Part shown: one piece after another, positions 26,099-34,894 of the stretch
Position numbering within the stretch: the stretch's first letter is position 1
How the letters are laid out: every line of letters starts with the position of its first letter
Assembly: GCF_004340465.1 (NCBI RefSeq)
Contig: NZ_SLVV01000013.1
Span: 1-64,000 of the forward strand
Length of the DNA stretch: 64,000 nucleotides
Direction of reading: 5' to 3'
Origin: Mesobacillus foraminis
GTDB taxonomy: Bacteria; Bacillota; Bacilli; Bacillales; Cytobacillaceae
Made by a program: the position numbers and the translations under genes
Notes under the pieces: generated by a model
Told to the model about the DNA's origin: nothing
Seen by the model: the letters and a program-made list of their open reading frames with translations, nothing else
The model's database searches: none

Positions 26099-26863
26099 TT
26101 ACCCCATGAACCGGCCGCCATTCACATCCAGGACCGAACCCGTCATGTAGGAAGAATCACCACTCGCTAGGAATGTAATGGCATTCGCCATCTCTTGTAT
26201 GCTGCCAAGCCTCCTAAGCGGGATGGCATCTAACACTTCTGCCTGTTCGCCTTCCGGCATGTGGTCCCATGTTTCCTGTAGGCGTTCCCCGGAAAGGACA
26301 AGGCCTGGAGCGATGGCATTGACCCGGATCCCGTAAGGGCCGACCTCCTTGGCGAGCCTCCTGGTGAATCCGACAACACCGGCTTTTGCCGCCGCATAGG
26401 AGACACCCGTCACGATGCTAGCGGTCCTCCCGCCGATGCTCGAGAGGTTGATGATGCTCCCTCCCTGTTCCTTCATGACAGGAACGGCTGCCTGTGAGAC
26501 AAGGAACGTTCCCTTCAGGTTCACGTCGAGGACGAGGTCCCAATCTTCCTCTGTAATGTCTTCCAGTTTTTTCGGAGTCCGAAGGGCGCCACCGGCATTG
26601 TTGACAAGGATGTCCAGCCGGCCGAACGTGTTCATCACATGGTCGACCATGGAAATGACCTGTTCCTTGTTGGTGACATTGGCGGCAAAACCGTCTGCCT
26701 TTGCTCCTTTGTCACGGAGTGCGGTGACAGCCTCTTCCACCAATTGGCCGTCGAGGTCGTTCACGACCACCGCAGCCCCTTCCTTCGCCAAGGTCTCGGC
26801 CATCGTGAAACCGAGCCCTCTGGCTGCCCCCGTAATCAGGGCTACTCTCCCTTCTAATCTCAC
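26099..26863 (-). CDS. SDR-family oxidoreductase
   Basis: This is a 254-residue classical short-chain dehydrogenase. It has the cofactor motif TGAARGLG near residues 11-18, NNAGG near 88, active-site Ser in NLSSIGG and YAAAK (Tyr-x3-Lys) near 155-159, and a C-terminal SVLDVNGGRFMG. The start is a GTG just after AGGAGGAGTC, which overlaps the end of tctA, so it is co-transcribed with the transporter. It resembles FabG-like enzymes. The role is probably oxidation or reduction of a hydroxy or keto acid in the same pathway. Confidence 0.85.
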   Translation of the reverse strand: MRLEGRVALITGAARGLGFTMAETLAKEGAAVVVNDLDGQLVEEAVTALRDKGAKADGFAANVTNKEQVISMVDHVMNTFGRLDILVNNAGGALRTPKKLEDITEEDWDLVLDVNLKGTFLVSQAAVPVMKEQGGSIINLSSIGGRTASIVTGVSYAAAKAGVVGFTRRLAKEVGPYGIRVNAIAPGLVLSGERLQETWDHMPEGEQAEVLDAIPLRRLGSIQEMANAITFLASGDSSYMTGSVLDVNGGRFMG

Positions 26864-26874
26864 AACGACTCCTC

Positions 26875-28380
26875 CTATATTTCAATATCCGTCCCGAAAA
26901 GTTCCTTTTTGTTTTTCATCCCGGCAAGGATCGTTCCGACGAGAATGACCGCAGTGAGGATGAGCAAGGTGACCGAAATCGGCCTTGTGAAGAAGATTCC
27001 CGCGCCCCCGTTCGAGATGGCCAGAGACTGAAGAAGAGACGACTCCAGCTGGCTTCCAAGGACAAGGGTCAGAACTGTCGCAGCGATCGGGAGCTCAAGC
27101 TTCTTCATGAAATAGCCGATCACCCCGAACACCATCATGAGCCCGATGTCAAAAACGGAGTTCTTGACGGTGTAGGCACCCACCATCGTAAACATCATGA
27201 TCAGTGGGAGTAGAATCTTGTATGGCACCTGTGCGACTTTCGCCCAAAGGTTGGCAAGTGGGAGATTCATGAGCAAGAGGATGACGTTCCCGATGAACAT
27301 GCTCGCAATCACCGCCCAGGCGAAATCTGCATTTTCCCTGAAGAGTTTTGGCCCAGGCTGAAGGCCATGCATGATAAAGGCCCCTAATATGACCGCAACG
27401 GTCGGCGAGCTCGGTAGTCCCAGGGTGAACAACGGGATGAGGGAGCTTCCGCTGGTCGCGTTGTTTGCGGTCTCAGGACCCGCAACGCCTTCAATGGCCC
27501 CTTTCCCGAAGGAATCGGGATTTTTTGAAACTTTCTTTTCAAGCGCGTAGGAGGCAAGGGCCGATAGGACCGCGTTTGCTCCAGGGACGAGACCAATAAG
27601 GAATCCGAGTCCCGTTCCCCTTCCGATCGATTTCATCGTCGGGGCCCATTCCTCCTTGCGAGGAAACATTCCCTTCACTTTCGCCGGCTTTTCCGCCCTG
27701 TGCTTCTGATCGGCATTGTAGAGGATCTCGGATATCCCGAAGAGGCCCATAGCCACAATGACGAAATCAATTCCTCCGAAGAACTCTGGAAGCCCAAAGG
27801 TGAAACGAGTGCTTCCTGAAACCGGGTCAATCCCAACGAAGGAAAGGAGAAGTCCGAAAATGGCGGCGATAAAGCCTTTAATCAATGATTTTCCCATAAG
27901 CCCGATCAACATCATAAGGCCGAGAAGCATGAGTGAGAAAAATTCGGGAGGTCCGAATCGCAGGGCGAAATCCGCAAGAGGCGGCCCGATGAAGGCTAGC
28001 CCAAGAAGCGCGGTAATTCCCCCGACAAAGGAACCGATTGCCGATACCCCAAGGGCGACACCCGCCCTTCCCTGCCTGGCAAGTTGGTGCCCGTCGATGC
28101 AGGTGATGACGCTGGCTGCCTCCCCGGGGATGTTGATGAGGACCGATGTAATCGTGCCTCCGTACATAGCGCCGTAATAAATCCCAGACAGCATGATGAT
28201 CGCAGATGTCGGTTCCATTCCATACGTTAGCGGGATGAGGATGGCCGTCCCTGCTACAGGGCCTAGTCCTGGCATGACACCTACGAACATTCCTACTGAT
28301 ACTCCGATAATGCAAAACAAAAGATTCTGCCAGGTAAGGGCCTGAGCAAACCCATTCAGCAACAAATCTAAGGATTCCAT
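26875..28380 (-). CDS. tctA: Tripartite tricarboxylate transporter large membrane subunit TctA
   Basis: This 501-residue polytopic protein has the TctA family hallmarks: GVMPGLGPVAGTAILIPLTYG near residues 33-53, GAMYGGTITSVLINIPGEAASV near 69-90, and in the second half GLVPGANAVLSALASYALEK and ETANNATSGSSLIPLFTLGLP. About a dozen hydrophobic segments are visible. It moves an organic anion, driven by an ion gradient, after delivery by TctC. It lies 12 bases after tctB. Confidence 0.92.
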   Translation of the reverse strand: MESLDLLLNGFAQALTWQNLLFCIIGVSVGMFVGVMPGLGPVAGTAILIPLTYGMEPTSAIIMLSGIYYGAMYGGTITSVLINIPGEAASVITCIDGHQLARQGRAGVALGVSAIGSFVGGITALLGLAFIGPPLADFALRFGPPEFFSLMLLGLMMLIGLMGKSLIKGFIAAIFGLLLSFVGIDPVSGSTRFTFGLPEFFGGIDFVIVAMGLFGISEILYNADQKHRAEKPAKVKGMFPRKEEWAPTMKSIGRGTGLGFLIGLVPGANAVLSALASYALEKKVSKNPDSFGKGAIEGVAGPETANNATSGSSLIPLFTLGLPSSPTVAVILGAFIMHGLQPGPKLFRENADFAWAVIASMFIGNVILLLMNLPLANLWAKVAQVPYKILLPLIMMFTMVGAYTVKNSVFDIGLMMVFGVIGYFMKKLELPIAATVLTLVLGSQLESSLLQSLAISNGGAGIFFTRPISVTLLILTAVILVGTILAGMKNKKELFGTDIEI

Positions 28381-28392
28381 GATATCACCCCT

Positions 28393-28839
28393 TTACCATC
28401 CAAGTGCGTTCACTGGCAACGGGATAGCCAGTGCTTTAGCGAATATGAAAAAGATTGCGAGTGTGATTCCGACGGACAAAGGGACTGTGTAATACCATTT
28501 GAACGTTCGAATCAATAAAAGGATAAGGCAGATGGTGCCGGAAAGGACAAAACCGACCCTTTCCAAAAGAAAGACGAAGACCGCCATGGAAAGGAGGATG
28601 AGAAGGAAGTCCACCCATGAATTCCCCTCGGGGAGGAGTTTCCTTATATGTATCTTTTCTTTCAGTGAACTGAATAGGTAGATCACCGACAGGACCAGCA
28701 TGATGATGCTCAGCCATAGCGGGAAAAATCCGGGCCCGAATCCAAGTGCTCCATCATAATCCACCTTTGTGCTTTGATATAGGAATGTTCCGGCAAAAGC
28801 CATACTCACGATGGAAGCCCAAATGCCAGCATTTCGCAT
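28393..28839 (-). CDS. tctB: Tripartite tricarboxylate transporter small subunit TctB
   Basis: This is a roughly 148-residue protein with four hydrophobic segments, as expected for TctB. The ATG at 28839 follows GGAGAGGTGACATC. The longer frame upstream of it (17 more codons) is untranslated leader. Its low sequence conservation is usual for the family. Identification rests mainly on position between tctC and tctA, and on topology. Confidence 0.85.
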   Translation of the reverse strand: MRNAGIWASIVSMAFAGTFLYQSTKVDYDGALGFGPGFFPLWLSIIMLVLSVIYLFSSLKEKIHIRKLLPEGNSWVDFLLILLSMAVFVFLLERVGFVLSGTICLILLLIRTFKWYYTVPLSVGITLAIFFIFAKALAIPLPVNALGW

Positions 28840-28895
28840 GATGTCACCTCTCCATTGGAGCTGGGCGGACGGTACCCCGAACGCCCCCACTCTTT

Positions 28896-29894
28896 TTATT
28901 TCAACCCAATCGCCTCAAGGACTTTTCCGTTTTCCTTGTAGTCGTTGTCAATGGTCTTCTGGAACTCCTCACTGCTCTTGTAGACAGGCTCGGTTCCAAT
29001 CTTCTTAAACTGCTCAATCACAGCAGGATCTTCTAGTGCCTTCTGGAACGAGTCGTGTAGGACCTTGACGACATCATCTGGAACTTTGGATGGTGCCATA
29101 AGGCCTGTCCATACATCCGGTTCCACATCCACTCCCTTTTCCGTCAGCAACGGAACATCCTTGAGTTCTTCCGGCTTAAAGGTTCCGGAAATCCAAATCG
29201 GACGGAGCGATCCTTCCTCAATATGGGGAATCGCTTCAGGTGTCTGAACGAGCGCTCCCTCGAGGTTCCCACCGAGGAGGGCGGTCAAAGCGGGTGCGCC
29301 GCCCTTAAATGGAACATGCTTCACCTTTACACCTGTCTTGGTCATAAGGTTTTCCATCGTGATATGCTGAGTCAGCCCGGCACCACTTGTTCCGTACGTG
29401 AACTTATTGGGGTTCTTTTTAACATATTCCAACCAATCTTCATAAGTCTTGATTGGAGAATCCGATTTTACGACGAGTACGTTCGGGGTCGCTACCACCT
29501 GAATGATCGGCTTAAAGTCTTCCGGCTTGTAAGCCACTTCCTTCGAGTGGGTCTTGATGGTGATCGGACCGGATGTCGCCATTCCTATGGTGTAACCGTC
29601 CGGCTTCGCCTGGACCACATCATTCATCCCGATGGTCCCGGCCCCTCCGTCCTTATTGACAATTGCCACTGTTTGCTCGTTTGGAAGATACTTGTTGGCC
29701 AAGCCTGCAAGCGCGCGTGCAGCACTGTCAGTCGTACCTCCTGGCGCAAACGGAACCACCATGGTAATAGCCTTTGTCGGATAATTGGATTTTGCCCCTG
29801 CCTTTTTCTCGCCTGTTGCCTGGCTTCCGCATCCGGCAAGGCCCATGGCCAGGACTGCTGCGGCAATCGGGAAAAACAATGCTTTCTTTTTCAT
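28896..29894 (-). CDS. tctC: Tripartite tricarboxylate transporter solute-binding lipoprotein TctC
   Basis: This roughly 332-residue extracytoplasmic binding protein has the lipobox LAGC after a short hydrophobic signal. Family features are ITMVVPFAPGGTTDSAARALA, KPDGYTIGMATSG, LTQHITMENLM and PFKGGAPALTALLGGNLEGA. TctC/Bug proteins bind carboxylates through the N-terminal PFAPGG loop. The second ATG (29894) is better spaced from the GGGGG site than the first. It is the first transporter gene, 21 bases after the FAH gene. Confidence 0.92.
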   Translation of the reverse strand: MKKKALFFPIAAAVLAMGLAGCGSQATGEKKAGAKSNYPTKAITMVVPFAPGGTTDSAARALAGLANKYLPNEQTVAIVNKDGGAGTIGMNDVVQAKPDGYTIGMATSGPITIKTHSKEVAYKPEDFKPIIQVVATPNVLVVKSDSPIKTYEDWLEYVKKNPNKFTYGTSGAGLTQHITMENLMTKTGVKVKHVPFKGGAPALTALLGGNLEGALVQTPEAIPHIEEGSLRPIWISGTFKPEELKDVPLLTEKGVDVEPDVWTGLMAPSKVPDDVVKVLHDSFQKALEDPAVIEQFKKIGTEPVYKSSEEFQKTIDNDYKENGKVLEAIGLK

Positions 29895-29915
29895 AAACAT
29901 CCCCCTTTTTTCTAA

Positions 29916-30695
29916 TTAGATGGTCGAGCCTACCGTTTGTTTGACACGGACCGGATTGGAAAGGATTCCGATATCCTCTATTTCTGCTTCCATCACATCC
30001 CCATCCTGAAGAGGTGAGACGCCGGATGGAGTTCCTGTAATGATGATATCCCCTGGCTCCAGCCTCATGACATTGGATACGAAGGAAATAATCTCCGCGG
30101 TAGAAAAAATCATGTCACTAGTGTTTGAGTCCTGGCGGGTCTCTCCGTTGACCCTCAGCAAGATTTCAACGTTGTCAGGGTTGATGTCCGTTGAAATGAC
30201 CGGCCCGAGCGGCTTATAGGTGGAAAAGCTTTTCGCCCGAGTGAACTGTCCATCCTTCTTCTGAAGCACCCGGTCCGAGATGTCGTTGCAGATGGTGTAA
30301 CCGCATACATATTGAAGCGCATCTTCCACGGATACCTCTTCGGCTTCCTTTCCAATCACGATCGCAATCTCCGCTTCATGTTCGGTCCGGTTCTCCGGGT
30401 TTGCAATCACGACTTCCTCATCCGGTCCTACGATGGCGGTCGGAGAGACCAGGAACATCATTGGCTCGGAAGGGAGAGGCTTGTTGACTTCCTCCGCATG
30501 CTTCTTGTAGTTAAGGCCAATGGCGATAACTTTGCCAGGCTGAATCGGGGCCAAAAGTTTTGTATCCGATAATGATACTTTTTCATCTGTGACAGTGTAA
30601 TCTCCGAAGATATCACCTTTAATTTTGTTAAGGACATCCCCTTCAAGTACCCCATAATGAATGGAACCGCTTTCTAAAAAACGCGCAATTTTCAA
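29916..30695 (-). CDS. Fumarylacetoacetate hydrolase (FAH) family protein
   Basis: This is a roughly 259-residue enzyme of the FAH/acylpyruvase/2-hydroxyhepta-diene-dioate isomerase family. The metal-binding acids are in RTEHEAEIAIVIG (E-x-E), with FTRAKSFSTYKPLGP and LEPGDIIITGTPSGV further on. Members hydrolyse C-C bonds in beta-diketo acids, decarboxylate oxaloacetate or isomerise enols. Specificity is not predictable here. The start is a TTG at 30695, 6 bases after GAGGAGG; an upstream ATG would add 10 unlikely residues. It heads the transporter operon, behind its own promoter and a leader hairpin. Confidence 0.85.
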   Translation of the reverse strand: MKIARFLESGSIHYGVLEGDVLNKIKGDIFGDYTVTDEKVSLSDTKLLAPIQPGKVIAIGLNYKKHAEEVNKPLPSEPMMFLVSPTAIVGPDEEVVIANPENRTEHEAEIAIVIGKEAEEVSVEDALQYVCGYTICNDISDRVLQKKDGQFTRAKSFSTYKPLGPVISTDINPDNVEILLRVNGETRQDSNTSDMIFSTAEIISFVSNVMRLEPGDIIITGTPSGVSPLQDGDVMEAEIEDIGILSNPVRVKQTVGSTI

Positions 30696-30726
30696 TTTCC
30701 TTCCTCCTCTTTTAAAAAAGTCCATG

Positions 30727-30782
30727 AAAAAGACCCAATGACAAACAACCCCATGATGCCGGGTATGGTTGCCGCTGAGTCA
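30727..30782 (-). terminator. Leader hairpin (putative attenuator) of the FAH-tctCBA operon
   Basis: On the minus strand, GACTCAGCGGCAACC pairs imperfectly with GGTTGTTTGTCATTGGGTC, followed by TTTTT, about 30 bases before the TTG start. It lies downstream of the promoter at 30866-30895 and after the separate terminator of the previous gene, so it belongs to this operon's own leader. Confidence 0.6.
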
Positions 30783-30865
30783 TATCTAGGAATTGAGAAA
30801 CTATTTTAGTAGCTCCCCAGTAGATATTCAGCTGATAATATATTACGAAAGTTTTAATTATCTGA

Positions 30866-30895
30866 ATCTTACCACGACTAAAAAACTATTGTCAA
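30866..30895 (-). promoter_or_regulatory. Sigma-A promoter of the FAH-tctCBA-SDR operon
   Basis: On the minus strand: TTGACA (30890-30895, perfect), 18 bases, TAAGAT (30866-30871, four or five of six). The predicted leader of about 165 bases contains the attenuator-like hairpin. Confidence 0.7.
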
Positions 30896-30917
30896 CATGG
30901 AAATGTTGTTTATTATC

Positions 30918-30956
30918 GAAAAAAAGGGGATTCCCCCGAAGAGGATTCCCTCAGGG
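30918..30956 (-). terminator. Intrinsic terminator after the M20 peptidase gene
   Basis: A G/C-rich hairpin (AGGGAATCC ... GGGGAATCCCCT) starts at the stop codon and is followed by TTTTTTT on the minus strand. Confidence 0.7.
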
Positions 30957-30958
30957 GA

Positions 30959-32104
30959 TCATCGATTTTGGGCAAGGGATAGGATGATCCCATAAAGAAG
31001 GGCCGTCCTTTCCGCAAGGCTGTCGAGCCATAAGTATTCATCTGGGGAATGGGCGTATCCTCCGACTACCCCGAGTCCATCCAGGACCGGGGCTCCTGCA
31101 CTTGCCGCAAAATTCCCGTCCGACCCTCCTCCCGTCGTGACTTCTGTTAAGGATAGACCAAGTTGTTTCCCTACCTGGGATGCAATGTGAAACAGTCTTT
31201 CGGTCTCCTCGCTTCTCGGCATGGGCGGACGGTACATGCTCCCCTTCACCGTCAAACGAGTTTTGGTGTTAAAGGAAGAAAGGTTCTTAAAGGCTTGTTC
31301 CACCCTTTCCCCTTCCTCATGCTCCAACACCCTCACATCTACTTCTGCGGAAGCAAGTTCTGGGACCACGTTGAAGAGGGTCCCGCCTTTGATTTCTCCT
31401 ATATTGATGGTGGTGCCGATGGAGGGGGCTGCAAATCCAGTGATTTCAATAAGCTGGCGGCATAATTCCTCAATGGCATTCGCGCCGTCTTCGGGGTTCA
31501 CCCCTGCATGAGCGGCGATTCCCTGAACCTCGACAGTGAATTTGCCTCCACCCTTCCTTGCGGTCTTAAGCGCGCCACCATGCCCAGAGGGCTCTAGGAC
31601 GAGCACCGCTTCACTTCTGGCCGCTTCCTCCATTGCATGGATTTTCCCATGGGGACTCCCAACCTCTTCATCGGAGGTGAGGAGCCATAAAATTTTAAGA
31701 TCGACAGGAAGAGAGCCTTCCTCCAGGAGATTGAAAAGGTGGTACATCATGACATAAGAGGCCTTCATGTCATATACTCCTGGCCCATACACCTTCCCTT
31801 CCTCGAACCGGAAAGGCATCGATTCAAGAGTACCCCGAGGATAGACGGTATCCAGATGAGAGAGGATCGTAATTTGCCGGGGTCCTTGTCCCCATTCTAT
31901 TTTCAAGTGGTTTCCTACCTCTTGTTCTACAACCTCCTGTATCTCTACTGGAAAGACTTCGAAGGCTTTTTTCAAGATGCCGACCAGCTTGTTGATGCCA
32001 TCCTTGTCATGGGAAAAGCTCTCAGTTTCCACGAATTTTTTCATTAAGGTGAGGGAGTCCTGTTCCTTTTCCAGCAATTGCTTCAAGACCTCTTCCACTC
32101 TCAT
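30959..32104 (-). CDS. M20-family zinc carboxypeptidase (CPG2-like)
   Basis: This 381-residue metallopeptidase of the glutamate carboxypeptidase/CPDG2 type has the zinc ligand and catalytic Asp in LSHLDTVYPRG, the bridging Asp in GPGVYDMKAS, the catalytic Glu in TSDEEVGSPHG, and the late His in GYAHSPDEYLWLDS. It removes a C-terminal residue or hydrolyses an amide, so it could release an acid from a conjugate. The ATG at 32104 overlaps the stop of the dehydrogenase upstream (ATGA) and follows GGAAGG. The longer frame begins 15 bases earlier. Confidence 0.88.
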   Translation of the reverse strand: MRVEEVLKQLLEKEQDSLTLMKKFVETESFSHDKDGINKLVGILKKAFEVFPVEIQEVVEQEVGNHLKIEWGQGPRQITILSHLDTVYPRGTLESMPFRFEEGKVYGPGVYDMKASYVMMYHLFNLLEEGSLPVDLKILWLLTSDEEVGSPHGKIHAMEEAARSEAVLVLEPSGHGGALKTARKGGGKFTVEVQGIAAHAGVNPEDGANAIEELCRQLIEITGFAAPSIGTTINIGEIKGGTLFNVVPELASAEVDVRVLEHEEGERVEQAFKNLSSFNTKTRLTVKGSMYRPPMPRSEETERLFHIASQVGKQLGLSLTEVTTGGGSDGNFAASAGAPVLDGLGVVGGYAHSPDEYLWLDSLAERTALLYGIILSLAQNR

Positions 32105-33057
32105 ACCGGCACCTTCCATTCGTATTCCGCCCTCTTTCCATTCAGCACATTGATAATGTTCCTCGCTGTAATCAAGCCAACTTCCTCCAGGGCTTCCGTG
32201 GTGTAGCCGGCCATGTGGGGCGTGGCGATGAAGTTCCCGAGCGTAAGAAGGGGAGACGTGTTCGCTGGTTCCCGCAGGAATACATCGAGGGCAGCCCCTG
32301 CAATCTCACCCGCTTTCAACGCTTCATAGAGGGCTTCTTCATCGACGATGCCGCCCCTAGCCGTATTGATGAGATAGGATGTCTTTTTCATGTTCCGAAA
32401 GGCGTTCCAGTCAAACAGATTTCTAGATCCTTCGTTGAGGTCGGTGTGGATAGTAATGAAATCACTGGTTGAGATCAGGGTATCCTTGGATACATACTGG
32501 ACTCCGGAAGCCATCAATTCGGAATCCGGGAAGGGATCCAGCGCCAAGATGTTCATGGAAAATCCTTTTGCTCGCTGAATCACTTCCTTTCCAATTTTCC
32601 CTGTCCCGATGACCCCTAAGGTCTTTCCAAATAATTCAGTTCCGATCACCCTCGGCCATTCTCCATTAGAAACCTCCTGGTGTGCAGAGGGGATATCGCG
32701 CGCAAGGGAGAGCATGAGTCCCAGGGCAAGGTCGGCGACGGCATGTCGGTTGGCTCCAGGGGCGAAAGCGACAGGAATGTTCCGCTCCTTCGCCGCAAGA
32801 AGGTCAATGTTATCCACTCCTGCTCCGTGCTTGGCAATCACTTTAAGGCTTTTGGCCCCCTCCAATACCTTCCTCGTCACTTTCTCCACTCCGACAATCA
32901 GTGCATCACAATCCTTAAGCGCCTCAGCGAACTTTTCCTCGTCATCCGCCACCCCGGGTTCCAAGATGGTCACACTACAATGTTCCTTTTCAAGGTATGT
33001 AACGGGTTTATTCGAATACTTTCCGAACGTCGGAGATGATGAAACGATTTTATACAT
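32101..33057 (-). CDS. D-2-hydroxyacid dehydrogenase, SerA-like
   Basis: This 318-residue NAD-dependent enzyme of the phosphoglycerate dehydrogenase-type family has KHGAGVDNIDL near residue 77, the nucleotide motif GVIGTGKIG near 147, the catalytic Arg in INTARGGIVDE, Glu in FLREPANTSPL, and the catalytic His in ATPHMAGYTTEA. There is no regulatory ACT domain, so it is catabolic rather than a SerA for serine synthesis. (S)-sulfolactate dehydrogenase SlcC and hydroxypyruvate reductases belong here. It is followed by the M20 gene in a 4-base overlap. Confidence 0.88.
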   Translation of the reverse strand: MYKIVSSSPTFGKYSNKPVTYLEKEHCSVTILEPGVADDEEKFAEALKDCDALIVGVEKVTRKVLEGAKSLKVIAKHGAGVDNIDLLAAKERNIPVAFAPGANRHAVADLALGLMLSLARDIPSAHQEVSNGEWPRVIGTELFGKTLGVIGTGKIGKEVIQRAKGFSMNILALDPFPDSELMASGVQYVSKDTLISTSDFITIHTDLNEGSRNLFDWNAFRNMKKTSYLINTARGGIVDEEALYEALKAGEIAGAALDVFLREPANTSPLLTLGNFIATPHMAGYTTEALEEVGLITARNIINVLNGKRAEYEWKVPV

Positions 33058-33071
33058 GTGTCTTCCTCCTT

Positions 33072-34442
33072 TTAAATGCCGACCGCCTTAAGGTAGATCG
33101 GGATGATGAATAGCATGACCAAAGCAAATTTCAGGTTCCAGTGCATCGAAACCTTGAATAGGTCCTCCTTCAACAGTGCGGAAAGCAGGTTGTTGACGGC
33201 AGTTGCTGGTGAGACTGTGTTGGAGATTCCCCAGCTTGACAGAAGGAGGATGGCAAAGAATTCATGGGAGAATCCTAGTTTGAGAGGATCGATGCTCGTT
33301 GCCACTATCGTTACTACTACAATGGGATGTAGGCCCATCACGGCTGTCGCCACAATGGAAAAGGCGATGAGATAGGCAATTAGGATCTGGTACTGGGAAA
33401 ACGCTCCGTTGAGCCCTTCCACAATGGCATTGCTCCATCCGCTCTTCACAAAAGCCCCGCTGAAGAAACCCGCTATCAGGAAGAGGACGATTTCCTTTTT
33501 CATCCTCGGGATTCCAATGAAGACATGGTTCTTAAGCTCTTTTTTATACGCGGCTCCCTCTCCCTTCAGCAAGCACCAAAAAAGCGGATAAGTGGCGGAA
33601 AGGACGCAAATGATGAACGTCATGGTCGATGATGTCAGCCTTTCTGCGAGCAGCACCGTGGCCACCATGATGAATAGGAGCAAAAACAGCTCCATGACCT
33701 TCCACTTCGCCTTTTTCCTTTCCCTTTCGTCGTGGTGTTCCTCCCGTTCATCTGCTTCTTTTTTCAAAGCATATGGTCTTTCGAACAGGTAACTCACAAT
33801 AAGGGCGATCAAACTAAGACCCAAGGCGTACAGAAGGACGTCAGTCCACTTGACAGAAAGGCTGCTCAAAATGAGTGCCATCGCCGAAAAATAAGGAGAC
33901 CAAAAAATGGTGCTGACGAACCCTCTGTTGATGCTGGCAGCCACCAACCTCTTGTCTTGGATTTGGGAGGCTCTGGACAGTTCATGGACAATGGAGATGG
34001 CGCCAATGTTCAAAACCACCCCAAGTAAGTGGGAAAGGAGACTGGATCCCGCAAAAAAGAAGTTAGGATTATTCATTTTCCGTGCCAATAAGGTTTTCAG
34101 GGCTTCCACATAACCTCCAGTCCTGACAGGAATCCCAAGGAGAGGGGTAAATAGGAAGATGGCGACAAGGGTAAGGTTTACCCGGGCAGCCTTCAGCCAT
34201 TCCTCCAGACTGGCGTGGTACAGGATCATCAGGAGGATTCCCGCGGACAAAAGGGACAGCGAAATGACCATAAAGGATCCCTGTACCCGTGGGAGTACCC
34301 AAAGAATGACCAGCATGATGACAAGTGATACCACCATTTTGACTAGGTGTACCGGAATCAGCTCTACCAGCATATACCCGACTGCCAACAGGCCAATCAT
34401 GATCCCTTGCCGGTCCCGTGCAGGTTCTGCAAGTGAATTCAT
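33072..34442 (-). CDS. Polytopic permease, ion-transporter superfamily-like
   Basis: This roughly 456-residue membrane protein has about 11-12 hydrophobic segments in two halves separated by a charged cytoplasmic loop (near residues 230-248: ADEREEHHDERERKKAKWK). The motif SNTVSPATAVNNLLSALL near the end resembles the conserved helical hairpin of DcuC/CitMHS-type carboxylate carriers. I cannot name the family. Start at the second ATG (34442), 7 bases from GGAAG. It leads the group permease-dehydrogenase-M20 peptidase and may be a second uptake or an export route for the same acid. Confidence 0.7.
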   Translation of the reverse strand: MNSLAEPARDRQGIMIGLLAVGYMLVELIPVHLVKMVVSLVIMLVILWVLPRVQGSFMVISLSLLSAGILLMILYHASLEEWLKAARVNLTLVAIFLFTPLLGIPVRTGGYVEALKTLLARKMNNPNFFFAGSSLLSHLLGVVLNIGAISIVHELSRASQIQDKRLVAASINRGFVSTIFWSPYFSAMALILSSLSVKWTDVLLYALGLSLIALIVSYLFERPYALKKEADEREEHHDERERKKAKWKVMELFLLLFIMVATVLLAERLTSSTMTFIICVLSATYPLFWCLLKGEGAAYKKELKNHVFIGIPRMKKEIVLFLIAGFFSGAFVKSGWSNAIVEGLNGAFSQYQILIAYLIAFSIVATAVMGLHPIVVVTIVATSIDPLKLGFSHEFFAILLLSSWGISNTVSPATAVNNLLSALLKEDLFKVSMHWNLKFALVMLFIIPIYLKAVGI

Positions 34443-34466
34443 GTTCATCTTCCTTTCCTAGACATG

Positions 34467-34504
34467 AAAAAAACTCAGTCCTATAGCAAGGGACTGAGTT
34501 TTTA
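34467..34504 (-). terminator. Leader hairpin (putative attenuator) before the permease gene
   Basis: The minus-strand stem AAAAACTCAGTCC / GGACTGAGTTTTTTT is nearly perfect with a T-run, and lies about 25 bases before the ATG. A promoter candidate sits upstream of it, so the hairpin is inside the mRNA leader. Confidence 0.7.
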
Positions 34505-34559
34505 CTAAATGACAAGGCTTTGATTAGAGCCTTCCCGATAGAAACCCATTGATGAATTC

Positions 34560-34599
34560 ATTATAACGAGGAATGTGCAAAAAAGGGAAGCGTTTTCTT
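34560..34599 (-). promoter_or_regulatory. Promoter with cre-like site for the permease operon
   Basis: On the minus strand a perfect TATAAT (34560-34565) is preceded, over the -35 region, by AAGAAAACGCTTCCC (34585-34599). That matches the CcpA cre consensus with two mismatches. CcpA bound there would block the promoter, so glucose repression is likely. Confidence 0.5.
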
Positions 34600-34894
34600 T
34601 TGTTAAAAAACGATTTATTGCTTAGTAGAAAAATTTAACGCTTTTAAAAAGGAATTGAATCCCTTTTTCCTTTTAGTTTCGCATCCATTTTGTATTGTCC
34701 AAAATTCCGCAATCTTTTTCTTATTGTTGGGCAGAAGTTTTGAAGACAGTTCCAAGATATAAATATTATTATTTATAACTTTATTAATAAATACAAAATT
34801 ATTAGTGGTTCGAAGTGTCCTATGTAAAAGAGACTACCTAAAGATCTGGCAGCCTTCCTTATTTTATTTGCTCCAATCACCACTGATAAATTAC
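34600..34894. other. AT-rich intergenic, no gene seen
   Basis: This lies between the permease promoter and the end of the TauE-like pseudogene. No coding frame or clear hairpin was found. Confidence 0.35.

Noticed and set aside
27758-28177. Long antisense frames over tctA and neighbours.
   Set aside because: Shadows caused by GC-rich codon use. The minus-strand products are well-defined family members.
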